DNA from: Cupriavidus pinatubonensis | GTDB taxonomy: Bacteria; Pseudomonadota; Gammaproteobacteria; Burkholderiales; Burkholderiaceae | Direction of reading: 5' to 3' | NCBI RefSeq assembly: GCF_019602855.1 | Contig: NZ_CP080767.1 | Span: 2,666,001-2,730,000 of the forward strand | Length of the DNA stretch: 64,000 nt | Part shown: positions 20,439-29,072 of the stretch, piece after piece | Numbering within the stretch: position 1 is the first letter of the stretch | How the letters are laid out: each line of letters opens with the position of its first letter | The notes under the pieces: model-generated | What the model saw: the letters and a program-made list of their open reading frames with translations, nothing else | What the model was told of the DNA's origin: nothing | The model's database searches: none | Translations under genes and position numbers: made by a program

Positions 20439-21311
20439 TCAGATCACCAGCTTTTCTTCCTGCCGCGCATTGGCGGCACGCAGCTTCTTCACCCAGTCAC
20501 GCGCCGGCAGCTTGGTGTTTGTCTCTACCACGTCGGCGCGCGCTTCCAGCGTTTCCCACGACACATCGATCGCCGGGCCGTTGAACGCGAGCGCGATGAC
20601 GTTGCCGTCGTGCACCTCGGGGAACACCAGCACGCGGTTGTCGAAGGCATCGCAGATGCGTTCGATGTTCTTCGGGAAGCTGTCGTGATCGCCGAACAGG
20701 TTGATAGTCATCACGCCCGGCGCCTTCAGTGTGCGGCGGCAGGCGCGATAGAAGGCCGTGGTGTCCAGCACCGGGCCGCGTGCCGTGGCGTCGTACAGGT
20801 CCACCTGCAGAGCATCGACCGAAGCCGTGCTCGCGGCATCCATCACGTAATCCCACGCGTCCTGCTCGCGCACGCTAAGGCGCGCATCGTCCTCGCGCAG
20901 GCCGAACATGCTGCGGCCGGCAACGATCACCGCCGGGTTCAGCTCGACCGCGGTCACGCGTGCCCGCGCGAAATGCCGGTGGGAGAACTTGGTCAGCGCC
21001 GCCGCCCCGAGTCCGAGCTGCACGACGTGGAAGTCCGGCGCCGATGGCGACAGGAACAGCAGCCAGGCCATCATCTGCTGCGCGTATTCGAGTTCGATGG
21101 CATCGGGCTTGCGCAGGCGCATCGCACCCTGGACCCATTCGGTGCCGAAGTGCAGGTAACGCACGCCATCCATCTCGGAAAACGTGACGGGGGCAAAGCG
21201 CGGCGTCATGCGCTTTTCTTCCTTGGCCGGGCGTTCGCCACGAGTCCGGGTGCCGCGCGCGGGGCGGCGCGAGGCGACGGCCTCGATCGATTTGCGTTTC
21301 AGTAGGGTCAT
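20439..21311 (-). CDS. Spermidine synthase-like protein
   Basis: 290-aa protein of the spermidine synthase / class I methyltransferase-like fold. Motifs include 'VVQLGLGAAALTKFSHRHF' (nucleotide-binding glycine loop), 'VTAVELNPAVI' and 'VDALQVDLYDATARGP'. The last corresponds to the 'D...D' decarboxy-SAM/propylamine site but is not identical. The N-terminal 35 residues are basic. Such proteins in beta-proteobacteria are often called 'spermidine synthase' without proof. The start at 21311 (MTLLKRKSIEA) is chosen; the ribosome site is weak. It lies 71 bp after the Cds1-like gene on the same strand. Confidence 0.75.
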   Translation of the reverse strand: MTLLKRKSIEAVASRRPARGTRTRGERPAKEEKRMTPRFAPVTFSEMDGVRYLHFGTEWVQGAMRLRKPDAIELEYAQQMMAWLLFLSPSAPDFHVVQLGLGAAALTKFSHRHFARARVTAVELNPAVIVAGRSMFGLREDDARLSVREQDAWDYVMDAASTASVDALQVDLYDATARGPVLDTTAFYRACRRTLKAPGVMTINLFGDHDSFPKNIERICDAFDNRVLVFPEVHDGNVIALAFNGPAIDVSWETLEARADVVETNTKLPARDWVKKLRAANARQEEKLVI

Positions 21312-21382
21312 GTCTTGCTTGTTCGGGCGGGCTGGACGCAGCCAGCGCAGGAAAGCCGCGATTGTGACAGAAACGCGCGCGA

Positions 21383-22525
21383 TCATTGTCCCGCGCTGCC
21401 GGGAATGCCGGAACCGGCCTCTGCCAGCCCGGCCACCGCGTGCGGAGTCAGCACCGGCTCGCCCTTGACCGCACGCCCGATCAGCGCATCCGCGACATCC
21501 ACGGCAATGCGCTGCTCCTGGTACCAGTCATCGTCGTAATACGTCGTCGCGTACCGCTCGCCGCTGTCGCAAAGCAGCGTGACGATCGCGCCGGCCTGCC
21601 CCGCCGCGCGCATGCGTTGCGCGAGGTACAGCACGCCGACAAAGTTGGTACCGGTCGATCCGCCTACGCGCCGCCCGAAGCGTTGCGCCAGATAGCGCAT
21701 GGCCGCAAACGAGAGCGCGTCGGGCACCTTGAGCATCGCGTCGACGCACGTCGGGATAAAGGAGCGCTCCACGCGCGGGCGGCCAATGCCTTCGATGCGA
21801 GAGCCCGTATCAAGCGTCAGCGCCAGGTCCGGCTGGCCTTCCAGGCAACCCTGGAAATGGTCGAAGAACACCGAGTTCTCCGGATCGGCGCACAGGATGC
21901 GCGTCTGATGCCGCCGGTACGCCACGTAGCGGCCGAGCGTCGCTACCGTGCCGCCCGTGCCCCCGCTGGCCACGATCCATGCGGGCACGGGGTGCGCCTC
22001 CTGTGCCATCTGCTTGAAGATGGACTCGGCAATATTGTTGTTGGCCCGCCAGTCCGTCGCGCGTTCGGCGTAAGTGAACTGGTCCATGAAGTGCCCGCCC
22101 GATTCGCGCGCGATGCGGTGTGACTCGGTGTAGATCTCCGACGGATTGGCGACGAAGTGGCAGCGCCCGCCGTAGAACTCGATCGCCTCCACCTTCGCGC
22201 GCGAGGTGCCGGCAGGGATCACCGCCACGAATGGCAGTCCGAGCAGGCGCGCGAAATACGCTTCCGAAATCGCGGTCGAGCCGCTGGAAGCCTCCACCAC
22301 TGTGCTGCCTGCGTGCAGCCATCCGTTGCACAACGCGTAAAGGAACAGCGAACGCGCCAGCCGGTGCTTGAGGCTGCCGGTCGGGTGGCTCGATTCGTCC
22401 TTGAAGTAGAAACGGATATCCGGATAGCCCGGCAGGTCCAGCGGAATCAGGTGGGTATCGGAAGACCGGTTGAAATCGGCCTCGATCCTGTGGATCGCTT
22501 CGTGGGTCCAGTCCGAATGCGGCAT
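21383..22525 (-). CDS. PLP-dependent cysteine synthase-fold enzyme, Cds1-like L-cysteine desulfhydrase
   Basis: 380-aa fold type II PLP enzyme. The PLP lysine lies in 'DESSHPTGSLKHRLARS'; 'VEASSGSTAISEAYFARLLG' is the substrate loop and 'ASGGTGGTVATLGRY' the phosphate loop. The 'SLKHRLARSLFLYALCNGW' stretch strongly recalls Cds1 of Mycobacterium tuberculosis, a cysteine desulfhydrase making H2S, pyruvate and ammonia, rather than CysK or CysM. No cysE or sulfate genes are nearby. Activity is inferred from remembered similarity. Confidence 0.8.
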   Translation of the reverse strand: MPHSDWTHEAIHRIEADFNRSSDTHLIPLDLPGYPDIRFYFKDESSHPTGSLKHRLARSLFLYALCNGWLHAGSTVVEASSGSTAISEAYFARLLGLPFVAVIPAGTSRAKVEAIEFYGGRCHFVANPSEIYTESHRIARESGGHFMDQFTYAERATDWRANNNIAESIFKQMAQEAHPVPAWIVASGGTGGTVATLGRYVAYRRHQTRILCADPENSVFFDHFQGCLEGQPDLALTLDTGSRIEGIGRPRVERSFIPTCVDAMLKVPDALSFAAMRYLAQRFGRRVGGSTGTNFVGVLYLAQRMRAAGQAGAIVTLLCDSGERYATTYYDDDWYQEQRIAVDVADALIGRAVKGEPVLTPHAVAGLAEAGSGIPGSAGQ

Positions 22526-22657
22526 GGCACTTCCCCCGGTAAAACTGCAGATGGCGGGCCGGGCGGCAGGCGGCCCGGAACTGTGGGGCGAGCCGTCATC
22601 GTACAGGAAGTGCCGTGGCGTTCCACTACAGCAATGCCGTGGTGCCTCTCTTCATCA

Positions 22658-23167
22658 TCATCTGGCGCGCTTCAACACCACCTCACCCGAACCGCCGCCA
22701 GAAGCGGCCGGCGTGGTCCACCGCAATTCATCTCCCGAAAGGACGAACGGTCTTCGTTGCTCGACACCGTTCCAGTTCGGAAAAGTACTAGAGTCGATGC
22801 GAAAGGTGATGGTCTTGTCGGCCTCGTTGACGACATACGTACCAAAGTGCGCGATCGAACCTTGCGCGACGGCGCGATACTCTTCCGCACTGCCTTTCAT
22901 TCGATCGTTAGATGCGTACTTTGGCAGGTCGCCGCGCGCATTGACCAGCGCGTAGTGACCACGACCGTCAAAGATCACGAGACCATGGGGGTTGGGCCCG
23001 TACATTGGCGTGCGGCTTCCGTCTGAGCGGACGGTATCGACTGAGACATAGGTCCACGCGCCAGCCAGTTGGTCCAGCGACTGTTGAGCCAACGCAGCGC
23101 CAGACTGCAGCGCGAGTCCCAGGAACACCATCCGCAGGATGGTGGAACCGCTATGGATGCATTTCAT
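22658..23167 (-). CDS. Exported lipocalin-like domain protein
   Basis: 169 aa from the ATG at 23167, with GAGGCG 7 nt upstream. The frame continues upstream for 57 codons but the signal peptide (MKCIHSGSTILRMVFLGLAL, cleaved after ALA) supports 23167. The mature part has the lipocalin-like (PF13924) pattern: 'LAGAWTYVSVDTVRSDG', 'PHGLVIFDGRGHYAL', 'IAHFGTYVVNEADKTITF' and 'FRIDSSTFPNWNGVEQ'. Probable ligand-binding beta-barrel in the periplasm; ligand unknown. It diverges from the ArsR gene. Confidence 0.75.
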   Translation of the reverse strand: MKCIHSGSTILRMVFLGLALQSGAALAQQSLDQLAGAWTYVSVDTVRSDGSRTPMYGPNPHGLVIFDGRGHYALVNARGDLPKYASNDRMKGSAEEYRAVAQGSIAHFGTYVVNEADKTITFRIDSSTFPNWNGVEQRRPFVLSGDELRWTTPAASGGGSGEVVLKRAR

Positions 23168-23335
23168 GGTTCGCCTCGTGGAAGCATCGCCCCGTGTCAG
23201 GCCTTGCCGGTACAGCGCGTCACCGGCAACGCTGGCCAACCTACTCGTCTCGTGGCATGCGCTCTGTTCGCTTCCCGACAGTTCGGCGTAGTTCACCGCC
23301 TCCACGAACCACCAGATGTAACAGCCCTTGACCTT

Positions 23336-23357
23336 CATTTAACCAATGCGTTAAATG
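23336..23357. promoter_or_regulatory. Operator for the adjacent ArsR regulator
   Basis: Perfect inverted repeat CATTTAAC-N6-GTTAAATG, ending 5 bp before the arsR start codon. Size, spacing and A/T content fit ArsR-family operators. It probably gives autoregulation of the arsR/SRPBCC-GST operon, and it could also affect the divergent lipocalin-like gene. Confidence 0.7.
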
Positions 23358-23362
23358 ACATC

Positions 23363-23731
23363 ATGCCAAACGCAGACGACCCGCTCTCCACCATCTTCGC
23401 CGCCCTGGCCGACCCGACGCGACGCGCGATTCTTGCGCGGTTGTCGGAGAGCGACGCTCCGGTCAGCGAACTGGCGCGGCCGTTCGACATCTCCGCCCCG
23501 GCCATCTCCCGTCATCTGCGGGTGCTGGCCGATGCCGGGCTGATCGAGCGGGAAATCAACGCACGCTGGCGCATCTGCCATCTGCGCCCCGGCGCATTGC
23601 GCGATGCGCATGGCTGGCTGGAGACCTATCGCCAGCTTTGGGAAGGCAATCTCGACAGGCTGGTGGCCTTCGTCGAGCAAACGGAATCCGAGACCGCTGT
23701 TACCCATCGAAAAAAGGGGACCAAGTCATGA
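23363..23731 (+). CDS. ArsR family transcriptional regulator
   Basis: 122-aa winged-helix repressor. 'STIFAALADPTRRAILARL' is the canonical start of the ArsR group that pairs with SRPBCC (AHSA1) proteins. The recognition helix region is 'PFDISAPAISRHLRVLADAGLIERE'. No metal-binding CxC is present, so it is unlikely to sense arsenic. Its stop overlaps the start of the next gene by 4 bp (ATGA), so the two are translationally coupled. Confidence 0.92.
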   Translation: MPNADDPLSTIFAALADPTRRAILARLSESDAPVSELARPFDISAPAISRHLRVLADAGLIEREINARWRICHLRPGALRDAHGWLETYRQLWEGNLDRLVAFVEQTESETAVTHRKKGTKS

Positions 23732-24810
23732 CCCAAGCCGCAACGTTTCATCTGGAGATGACCCGCCAGATCCGCGCGCCGCGCGAGCGGGTGTTCGATG
23801 CATTTACCGACCAGGCCGCGCTGGCTGTCTGGCATTGCCCGCGCGGCATGCAGGTGCGGGAAGCCAGCGCCGACGCGCGCCTGGGGGGCCGCTACCGGCT
23901 TGTGATGGGCGCGAAGGACGGCGAGCAACACATCGTCGGCGGCGAGTATCAGGCCATCGATCGTGCCAACTTCCTGGCGTACACGTGGCAATGGGAAGGC
24001 AGCGAACTACCGGCCGGCGTGCGCACGCTGATCGAGATCACGCTGACCGACAAGGATGGCGGCACGCATCTGCATATGCGCCATTCCGGCTTCCCCGACG
24101 CAGCCACGCGCGATTCGCACGACAACGGCTGGCAATCGGTCTTCAACAACCTCAGCGACTATCTGGATGCCGAAGGCAGCGCCGGCACGCTGACCGTCTA
24201 CGGCGATGCGCGCAGCACCTACGTGCGCACGGTGCGCCTGGCGCTCGAAGAGAAAGGCGTGCGCTACACGCTCAAGCCGGTCCCGCCGCATAGCGACGAA
24301 CTGCTGTCCCACAACCCGTTCGGCCGCATTCCCGCATTCAGCGACGGCCCGATCGATTTCTACGAAACGCGCGCCATCCTGAGCTACATCAACGAAGTCT
24401 TCGGTGGCCCGAACCTGATTCCGCAGACCGGCCCAACTGCCCGCGCACGCTGCGAGCAGTGGATCAGCCTGATCAACTGCCACGCTTACGATGCGATGGT
24501 GCGCCGCTACGTCTTGCACTATGTGTTCCCTAAAGGCAAGGACGGCCAGCCCGATCGCGCGGTCATCGATGCGGCACTGCCCGATATCGAAAAGCAGCTC
24601 GATGTCCTGGAGCAGGCATACGGCGGACGCGATTTTCTGGTCGGCAATGCCTTGTCGATGGCCGACCTGTTCTTCGCGCCGATCGTCGAATACCTGGGGC
24701 GATTCCCCGAAAGCGCGGCGATGCTGGAAACGCGGCCGAATATCCGGCACGCTCATGCGATCATGCGTGCGCGGCCGAGCTATGCGGCTACGCAGCCGGA
24801 GTTGGGATAG
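23728..24810 (+). CDS. Fusion of an SRPBCC (AHSA1) domain to a glutathione S-transferase
   Basis: 360-aa two-domain protein. Residues 1-148 are an SRPBCC/AHSA1 domain ('MTRQIRAPRERVFDAFTDQA', 'LTDKDGGTHLHMRHSGF', 'GWQSVFNNLSDYLDA'). Residues 154-360 are a complete GST: the thioredoxin-fold half has 'NPFGRIPAFSDG' and the glutathione-binding 'ETRAILSYI'; the helical half has 'GNALSMADLFFAPI'. The join is in frame with a 5-residue linker, so this is not a misread stop. It is coupled to arsR by ATGA overlap. Expected role is binding and conjugation of a hydrophobic compound, sensed indirectly by the ArsR. Confidence 0.85.
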   Translation: MTQAATFHLEMTRQIRAPRERVFDAFTDQAALAVWHCPRGMQVREASADARLGGRYRLVMGAKDGEQHIVGGEYQAIDRANFLAYTWQWEGSELPAGVRTLIEITLTDKDGGTHLHMRHSGFPDAATRDSHDNGWQSVFNNLSDYLDAEGSAGTLTVYGDARSTYVRTVRLALEEKGVRYTLKPVPPHSDELLSHNPFGRIPAFSDGPIDFYETRAILSYINEVFGGPNLIPQTGPTARARCEQWISLINCHAYDAMVRRYVLHYVFPKGKDGQPDRAVIDAALPDIEKQLDVLEQAYGGRDFLVGNALSMADLFFAPIVEYLGRFPESAAMLETRPNIRHAHAIMRARPSYAATQPELG

Positions 24811-24825
24811 GCAGCCGGGTGAATG

Positions 24826-25329
24826 TCAGCGCGACCCGGCAGGCAGCCACGTTTGCAACGCCTGCCAGGCGCTCAGCTTTTCCCCGTAGGACCTGGTGTG
24901 CGCAGGGCTGCTGGAGGGCAGCCTGACGATGTGATGGCGATCGCCATGCTCGCGCAGTGCTTTCAATCCAATACGCTCGGCGGTACCGCCGTTGAACGCA
25001 ATCACGGCAAGGCTCGGCAGCGAATCGATCAGGCCGATCAGGTCATTGCCGGCGTGATCGCGGATGTTGCTGTCGAGACTGCCTTCGCGCTTGGCTTCGG
25101 CCACGACATCCCACAGGCCGATGTGGTGAGCCAGCAGTGTCTGCAGGCGCAACGGGTAGTCCATCTGCACCAAAGCTTCGCCGATCGTATCGCCAACGAG
25201 GCGCCAAAACTGATTCTGCTTGTGCGCGTAATACTGGCCTTGCGCCAGCGACGCCTCCCCCGGCAGGCTTCCAAGAATCAGCACCCGTGTTTCGGCATCG
25301 ACTACAGGAGGAAAGCAGCGCTTCAGCAT
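24826..25329 (-). CDS. Family 6 uracil-DNA glycosylase superfamily protein (hypoxanthine-DNA glycosylase)
   Basis: 167 aa from the ATG at 25329; a TTG two codons upstream is also possible. 'ILGSLPGEASLAQGQYYAHK' followed by 'NQFWRLVGD', then 'IAFNGGTAERIG' and 'LPSSSPAH', match the HDG/Mug-like group that removes hypoxanthine (deoxyinosine) from DNA. It converges with the SRPBCC-GST gene (15 bp apart) and is separated from htpG by a terminator. Confidence 0.85.
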   Translation of the reverse strand: MLKRCFPPVVDAETRVLILGSLPGEASLAQGQYYAHKQNQFWRLVGDTIGEALVQMDYPLRLQTLLAHHIGLWDVVAEAKREGSLDSNIRDHAGNDLIGLIDSLPSLAVIAFNGGTAERIGLKALREHGDRHHIVRLPSSSPAHTRSYGEKLSAWQALQTWLPAGSR

Positions 25330-25377
25330 CGTCAATCGACTTCAGTTGTATCCTTCTCCTTCACGCAGGCCAGAAGC

Positions 25378-25403
25378 AAAAAAGGGCCGGTCGCCCGGCC
25401 CTT
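25378..25403 (-). terminator. Intrinsic terminator of htpG
   Basis: Stem AAGGGCCGG / CCGGCCCTT with a 4-nt loop, followed on the minus strand by six T. It begins 17 bp after the htpG stop. Confidence 0.85.
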
Positions 25404-25419
25404 CTCTTCACGCCTATGT

Positions 25420-27321
25420 TCAGGCCAGCAGCTTGTTCACACGCTGCACGTAAGCGGCGGGATCATCCAGCATACCGCCTTCCGCGAGCAGTGCCTGGTC
25501 GAACAGCACCAGCAGGCGGTCATTGAAGCCGTCCCCTTCCGGCAGGTCGCGCAGCTTCTTCACCAGCGCGTGCTCGGGGTTCAATTCCAGGATCGGCTGG
25601 GCGTCCGGCGCTTTCTGGCCGGCCTGCTTCAGCAGGCGCTGCAGGTAGCCGCTCATATCGCCTTCGTCCGAGACCAGGCACGATGCCGATGCGGTCAGGC
25701 GCAGCGTCACGCGCACGTCCTTGGCCTTGCCTTCGAGCACGGTCTTGGCGCGGGCGACCACGTCCTTCCATTCGGTTTCGGCCTTTTCCTGCTCTGCCTT
25801 TTCGGCTTCGTCAGCGAGGCTGCCGAGGTCCAGGTCGCCGCGGGCCACGGAGACCAGCTCCTTGCCGTCGAACTCGCGCAGGAACGACAGCATCCATTCG
25901 TCGACGCGGTCGGTCAGCAGCAGGACTTCGATGCCCTTCTTGCGGAACACTTCGAGGTGCGGGCTGTTCTTTGCAGCGGCCCAGGTGTCGGCGGTGACGT
26001 AGTAGATCTTGTCCTGGCCTTCCTTCATGCGGCCGACGTACGCAGCCAGCGATACGCTCTGCTCGGCGTTGTCATTCTGCGTCGAGGCAAAGCGCAGCAG
26101 CTTGGCGATACGTTCCTGATTCGCGTTGTCTTCGCCCAGCCCTTCCTTGAGTGCCTGGCCGAACTGCTGCCAGAAGGTCGTGTACTTGGCGCGCTCGGCT
26201 TCTTCCTCGCTGTCGGCCAGCGATTCGAGCATCGACAGCACGCGCTTGGTGCTGCCTTCGCGGATCGCCTTGACGTCGCGGCTTTCCTGCAGCAATTCGC
26301 GCGAGACGTTCAGCGGCAGGTCAGCCGAATCGATCACGCCCTTGACCCAGCGCAGGTACGACGGCAACAACTGCTCGGCGTCGTCCATGATGAAGACGCG
26401 CTTCACGTAGAGCTTGAGTCCGTGCTTGTGGTTGCGGTCCCACAGGTCGAATGGCGCGCGTGCCGGGATGTACAGCAGCTGCGTGTATTCGCTGCGGCCT
26501 TCGACGCGGTTGTGCGTCCAGGACAGCGGCGCTTCATTGTCGTGCGCGATGTGCTGGTAGAACGCGATGTACTGCTCGTCGGTAATGTCCGACTTCGGAC
26601 GCGTCCACAGCGCGCTGGCCTGGTTGACGCTCTCCCACTCGTCGGTACGCTTGTAGGCGCTGGTGTCGGCATCCCACACTTCCTTGGGCATGCGGATCGG
26701 CAGCGAGATGTGGTCCGAGTACTTCTGGATGATGCTCTTCAGGCGCCAGGCCGACAGAAAATCGTCCTCGCCTTCGCGCATGTGCAGCGTGATGGTGGTG
26801 CCGCGCTCGGCGCGCGTGATGGCGTCGACGGTGAACTCGCCGTCGCCGGTGCTTTCCCAGCGCACGGCTTCGTCGGCGGCCACGCCCGCGCGGCGGGTCT
26901 CGACGGTGACCTTGTCGGCCACGATAAAGGCAGAGTAAAAGCCGACGCCGAACTGGCCGATCAGCGCGGCGTCCTTCTGCTGGTCGCCGGAAAGCTGCTG
27001 GAAAAATTCCTTGGTACCTGAACGGGCGATGGTGCCGAGGTTGCGGATGGCCTCGTCGCGGCTCATGCCGATGCCGTTGTCGGTGATCTTCAGCGTGCGG
27101 GCAGCGGTGTCTGCCTCGATGCGGATGGCCAGGTCGGCGTCGTTCTCGAGCAGGGAGGGATTCGCGATCGCCTCGAAGCGCAGCTTGTCAGTGGCGTCCG
27201 AAGCATTCGATACCAGCTCGCGCAGGAAAATTTCCTTGTTGCTGTACAGCGAGTGGATCATCAGGTGCAGCAGTTGCTTCACTTCCGCCTGGAAGCTCAT
27301 CGTTTCGTGCGGTGCGGACAT
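25420..27321 (-). CDS. htpG: Molecular chaperone HtpG (Hsp90)
   Basis: ATP-dependent Hsp90 chaperone of the cytosol, 633 aa. The GHKL ATPase domain is at the N-terminus ('[20 protein letters not shown]', '[12 protein letters not shown]', '[14 protein letters not shown]'). The middle domain has '[12 protein letters not shown]' and '[17 protein letters not shown]', and the C-terminal dimerisation domain follows. AGAGGAG lies 7 nt before the ATG at 27321, ruling out the longer upstream frame. It is monocistronic with its own terminator. No sigma-32 promoter was confidently identified. Confidence 0.98.
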
Positions 27322-27449
27322 GGTTCTCCTCTTCGAATCCGGAAAATCAGGGAATGGGGTCTGGCGCGTCGCCAATGCCTCCCGAAATAGGGCCGGCACC
27401 GGCGGATTTCAAGACCCCGCTTTCCTGTAAGAGCCGAATCAGTGGCTTG

Positions 27450-28988
27450 TCAGAGGCGTTCGAGCTGCCGGGACAGGAAATCGAGCATGTCCGGATCGCC
27501 GCTGCTGGCGACGTTGAAGCGCATCCATCCGGACGGCATCTGCGACGGCGAGAACAGGCTGCCGGGCGCGAACAGGTAGCCTTCCTCGTGCCCGGACGTG
27601 GCGATGGCGTTGGTGTCACGACCGGTGTCGGCCCACAGGTACATGCCGGCGTGCTGCCCCGGGAACAGGCGCAGGCCACGGCGCTCCAGCTCGCGACGGG
27701 TCTCGTCGCGGGCCCGGTCCAGCCGCCCGCGCACGCGCTCGACGTGCTTGCGGTAGTGGCCTTCGGTCAGCACCTTGTACAGCACGCGTTCGTTGATCTC
27801 GGGCGTGGCCAGCCCGGCCAGCAGTTTGCTGTCGGTCAGCGTCGCAGCCAGCTCCGGATGGGCGGCGACGAAGCCGACGCGCAAGTTCGCAGCGAGCGTC
27901 TTGGAGAAGCTGCCCAGGTAGATCACGCGGCGAAGCTGGTCGAGGCTGGCAAGCCGCGTCGCGGCATGGCCCGGCGGGCACAGGTCGCAGTAGATATCGT
28001 CCTCGACGATCAGAAAGTCGTACTGCTCGGCCATCTGCAGCAGCCGGAACGCCTTGGCGGCCGACAGCGACGTACCTGTCGGGTTATGCAGCACCGAGTT
28101 GATGACGAAGAGCCGCGGCCGGTGCGCCTGGACGATGCGTTCGAGCGCTTCAAGATCGGGGCCCTCGGCCGTATAAGGCACACCGATCACCTGCGCACCC
28201 TGCGCGGCAAAGCGGCCGAACATCACGAACCAGGCAGGGTCCCCGACCAGCACGGTGTCGCCGGGGCGCAGGTAGAGCCGCGCGATCAGGTCCAGCGCCT
28301 GCGTGATGCCCGACGTCAGCACGATCTGTTCCGCCGTGGCGCCGATCTCCAGTTCCTCGAGCCGCGTGCGCAGTTGCTGGCGCAGCGGCAGGAAGCCCTG
28401 TGGCGTGCCGCTGGCGAGGAAATGGTTGCCGGGCTGGCGGCCGAGCCCGCGCAGCGCACTGGCAATCAGTTCGCCATCGAGCCATTCGTTGGGCAGGAAG
28501 CCGAGGCCGGGCGCCTTGTGGGTCTCCGCGGTATGGAACATGCTGCGCAGCAGCCAGGTCACGTCGATATTGCGCGCGGCCACCGCCACCGGCGCCACCG
28601 GGACCGCCGACGCCTGCGCCACGCGCTCGCGCACGTAAAAGCCCGAGCCGCGACGCGATTCCAGATAGCCGAGCGCCACCAGGCGTTCGTACGCCTCCAC
28701 CACGGTGAAGCGGGAAATCCCCTTCTCCTGCGCCAATTGCCGGATCGACGGCATGCGCATGCCCGCGCGGAACACGCGTTCGTCGATGCGCATGCGGGCC
28801 CATTCGGTCAGTTGCTCCACCAGCGTCATCTGCGCCGACGGCACCGGGTCTGGCATGCGTTCCGTGCTGCCCGTCGCGCCTGGCGGCACGACCAGCCGCA
28901 GGCCACGCGCCGGGGCATCCTGCAAGCCGCCTCCGCTATCCTTGCGCTCTGGCGTGGCCGATGAATCTTGCTGCTGGCTGCCGTCCAT
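27450..28988 (-). CDS. MocR/PdxR family PLP-dependent transcriptional regulator
   Basis: 512-aa fusion of a GntR winged helix (about 60-130: 'RAGMRMPSIRQLAQEKGISR', 'YERLVALGYLESRRGSGFYV') to a fold type I aminotransferase-like domain. The latter keeps the PLP lysine in 'YLGSFSKTLAANLRVGF', the 'VINSVLHNPTGTS' loop and 'IVEDDIYCDL'. The domain usually senses PLP or an amino-acid PLP adduct. Start 28988 follows CAGGAG. It diverges from the VOC-AlaX-LysE-EamA-RidA-cupin-aminotransferase run and probably controls it. The N-terminal 55 residues are low complexity. Confidence 0.92.
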   Translation of the reverse strand: MDGSQQQDSSATPERKDSGGGLQDAPARGLRLVVPPGATGSTERMPDPVPSAQMTLVEQLTEWARMRIDERVFRAGMRMPSIRQLAQEKGISRFTVVEAYERLVALGYLESRRGSGFYVRERVAQASAVPVAPVAVAARNIDVTWLLRSMFHTAETHKAPGLGFLPNEWLDGELIASALRGLGRQPGNHFLASGTPQGFLPLRQQLRTRLEELEIGATAEQIVLTSGITQALDLIARLYLRPGDTVLVGDPAWFVMFGRFAAQGAQVIGVPYTAEGPDLEALERIVQAHRPRLFVINSVLHNPTGTSLSAAKAFRLLQMAEQYDFLIVEDDIYCDLCPPGHAATRLASLDQLRRVIYLGSFSKTLAANLRVGFVAAHPELAATLTDSKLLAGLATPEINERVLYKVLTEGHYRKHVERVRGRLDRARDETRRELERRGLRLFPGQHAGMYLWADTGRDTNAIATSGHEEGYLFAPGSLFSPSQMPSGWMRFNVASSGDPDMLDFLSRQLERL

Positions 28989-29003
28989 GTGGTGCTCCTG
29001 CAA

Positions 29004-29044
29004 CTGTACTGAATACGATCCGCATAACTGTACCGGTACTGTAC
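29004..29044. promoter_or_regulatory. Repeated CTGTAC sites in the MocR divergent promoter
   Basis: Three direct copies of CTGTAC (29004-29009, 29028-29033, 29039-29044) lie in the 84-bp gap between the mocR and VOC genes. The last two flank a GTACCGGTAC palindrome (29030-29039). Direct repeats plus a dyad are typical of MocR binding. Seen in sequence; binding is inferred. Confidence 0.6.
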
Positions 29045-29072
29045 CGACTACCTTGTCTACCATCAAGCCACG

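Noticed and set aside
24823..27021. Long plus-strand open frame opposite htpG and the glycosylase gene
   Set aside because: Antisense shadow spanning a terminator and two real genes.
27616..28803. Alternative minus-strand frames within the MocR gene
   Set aside because: Out-of-frame readings of the same gene, Arg/Pro/Gly-rich, without motifs.
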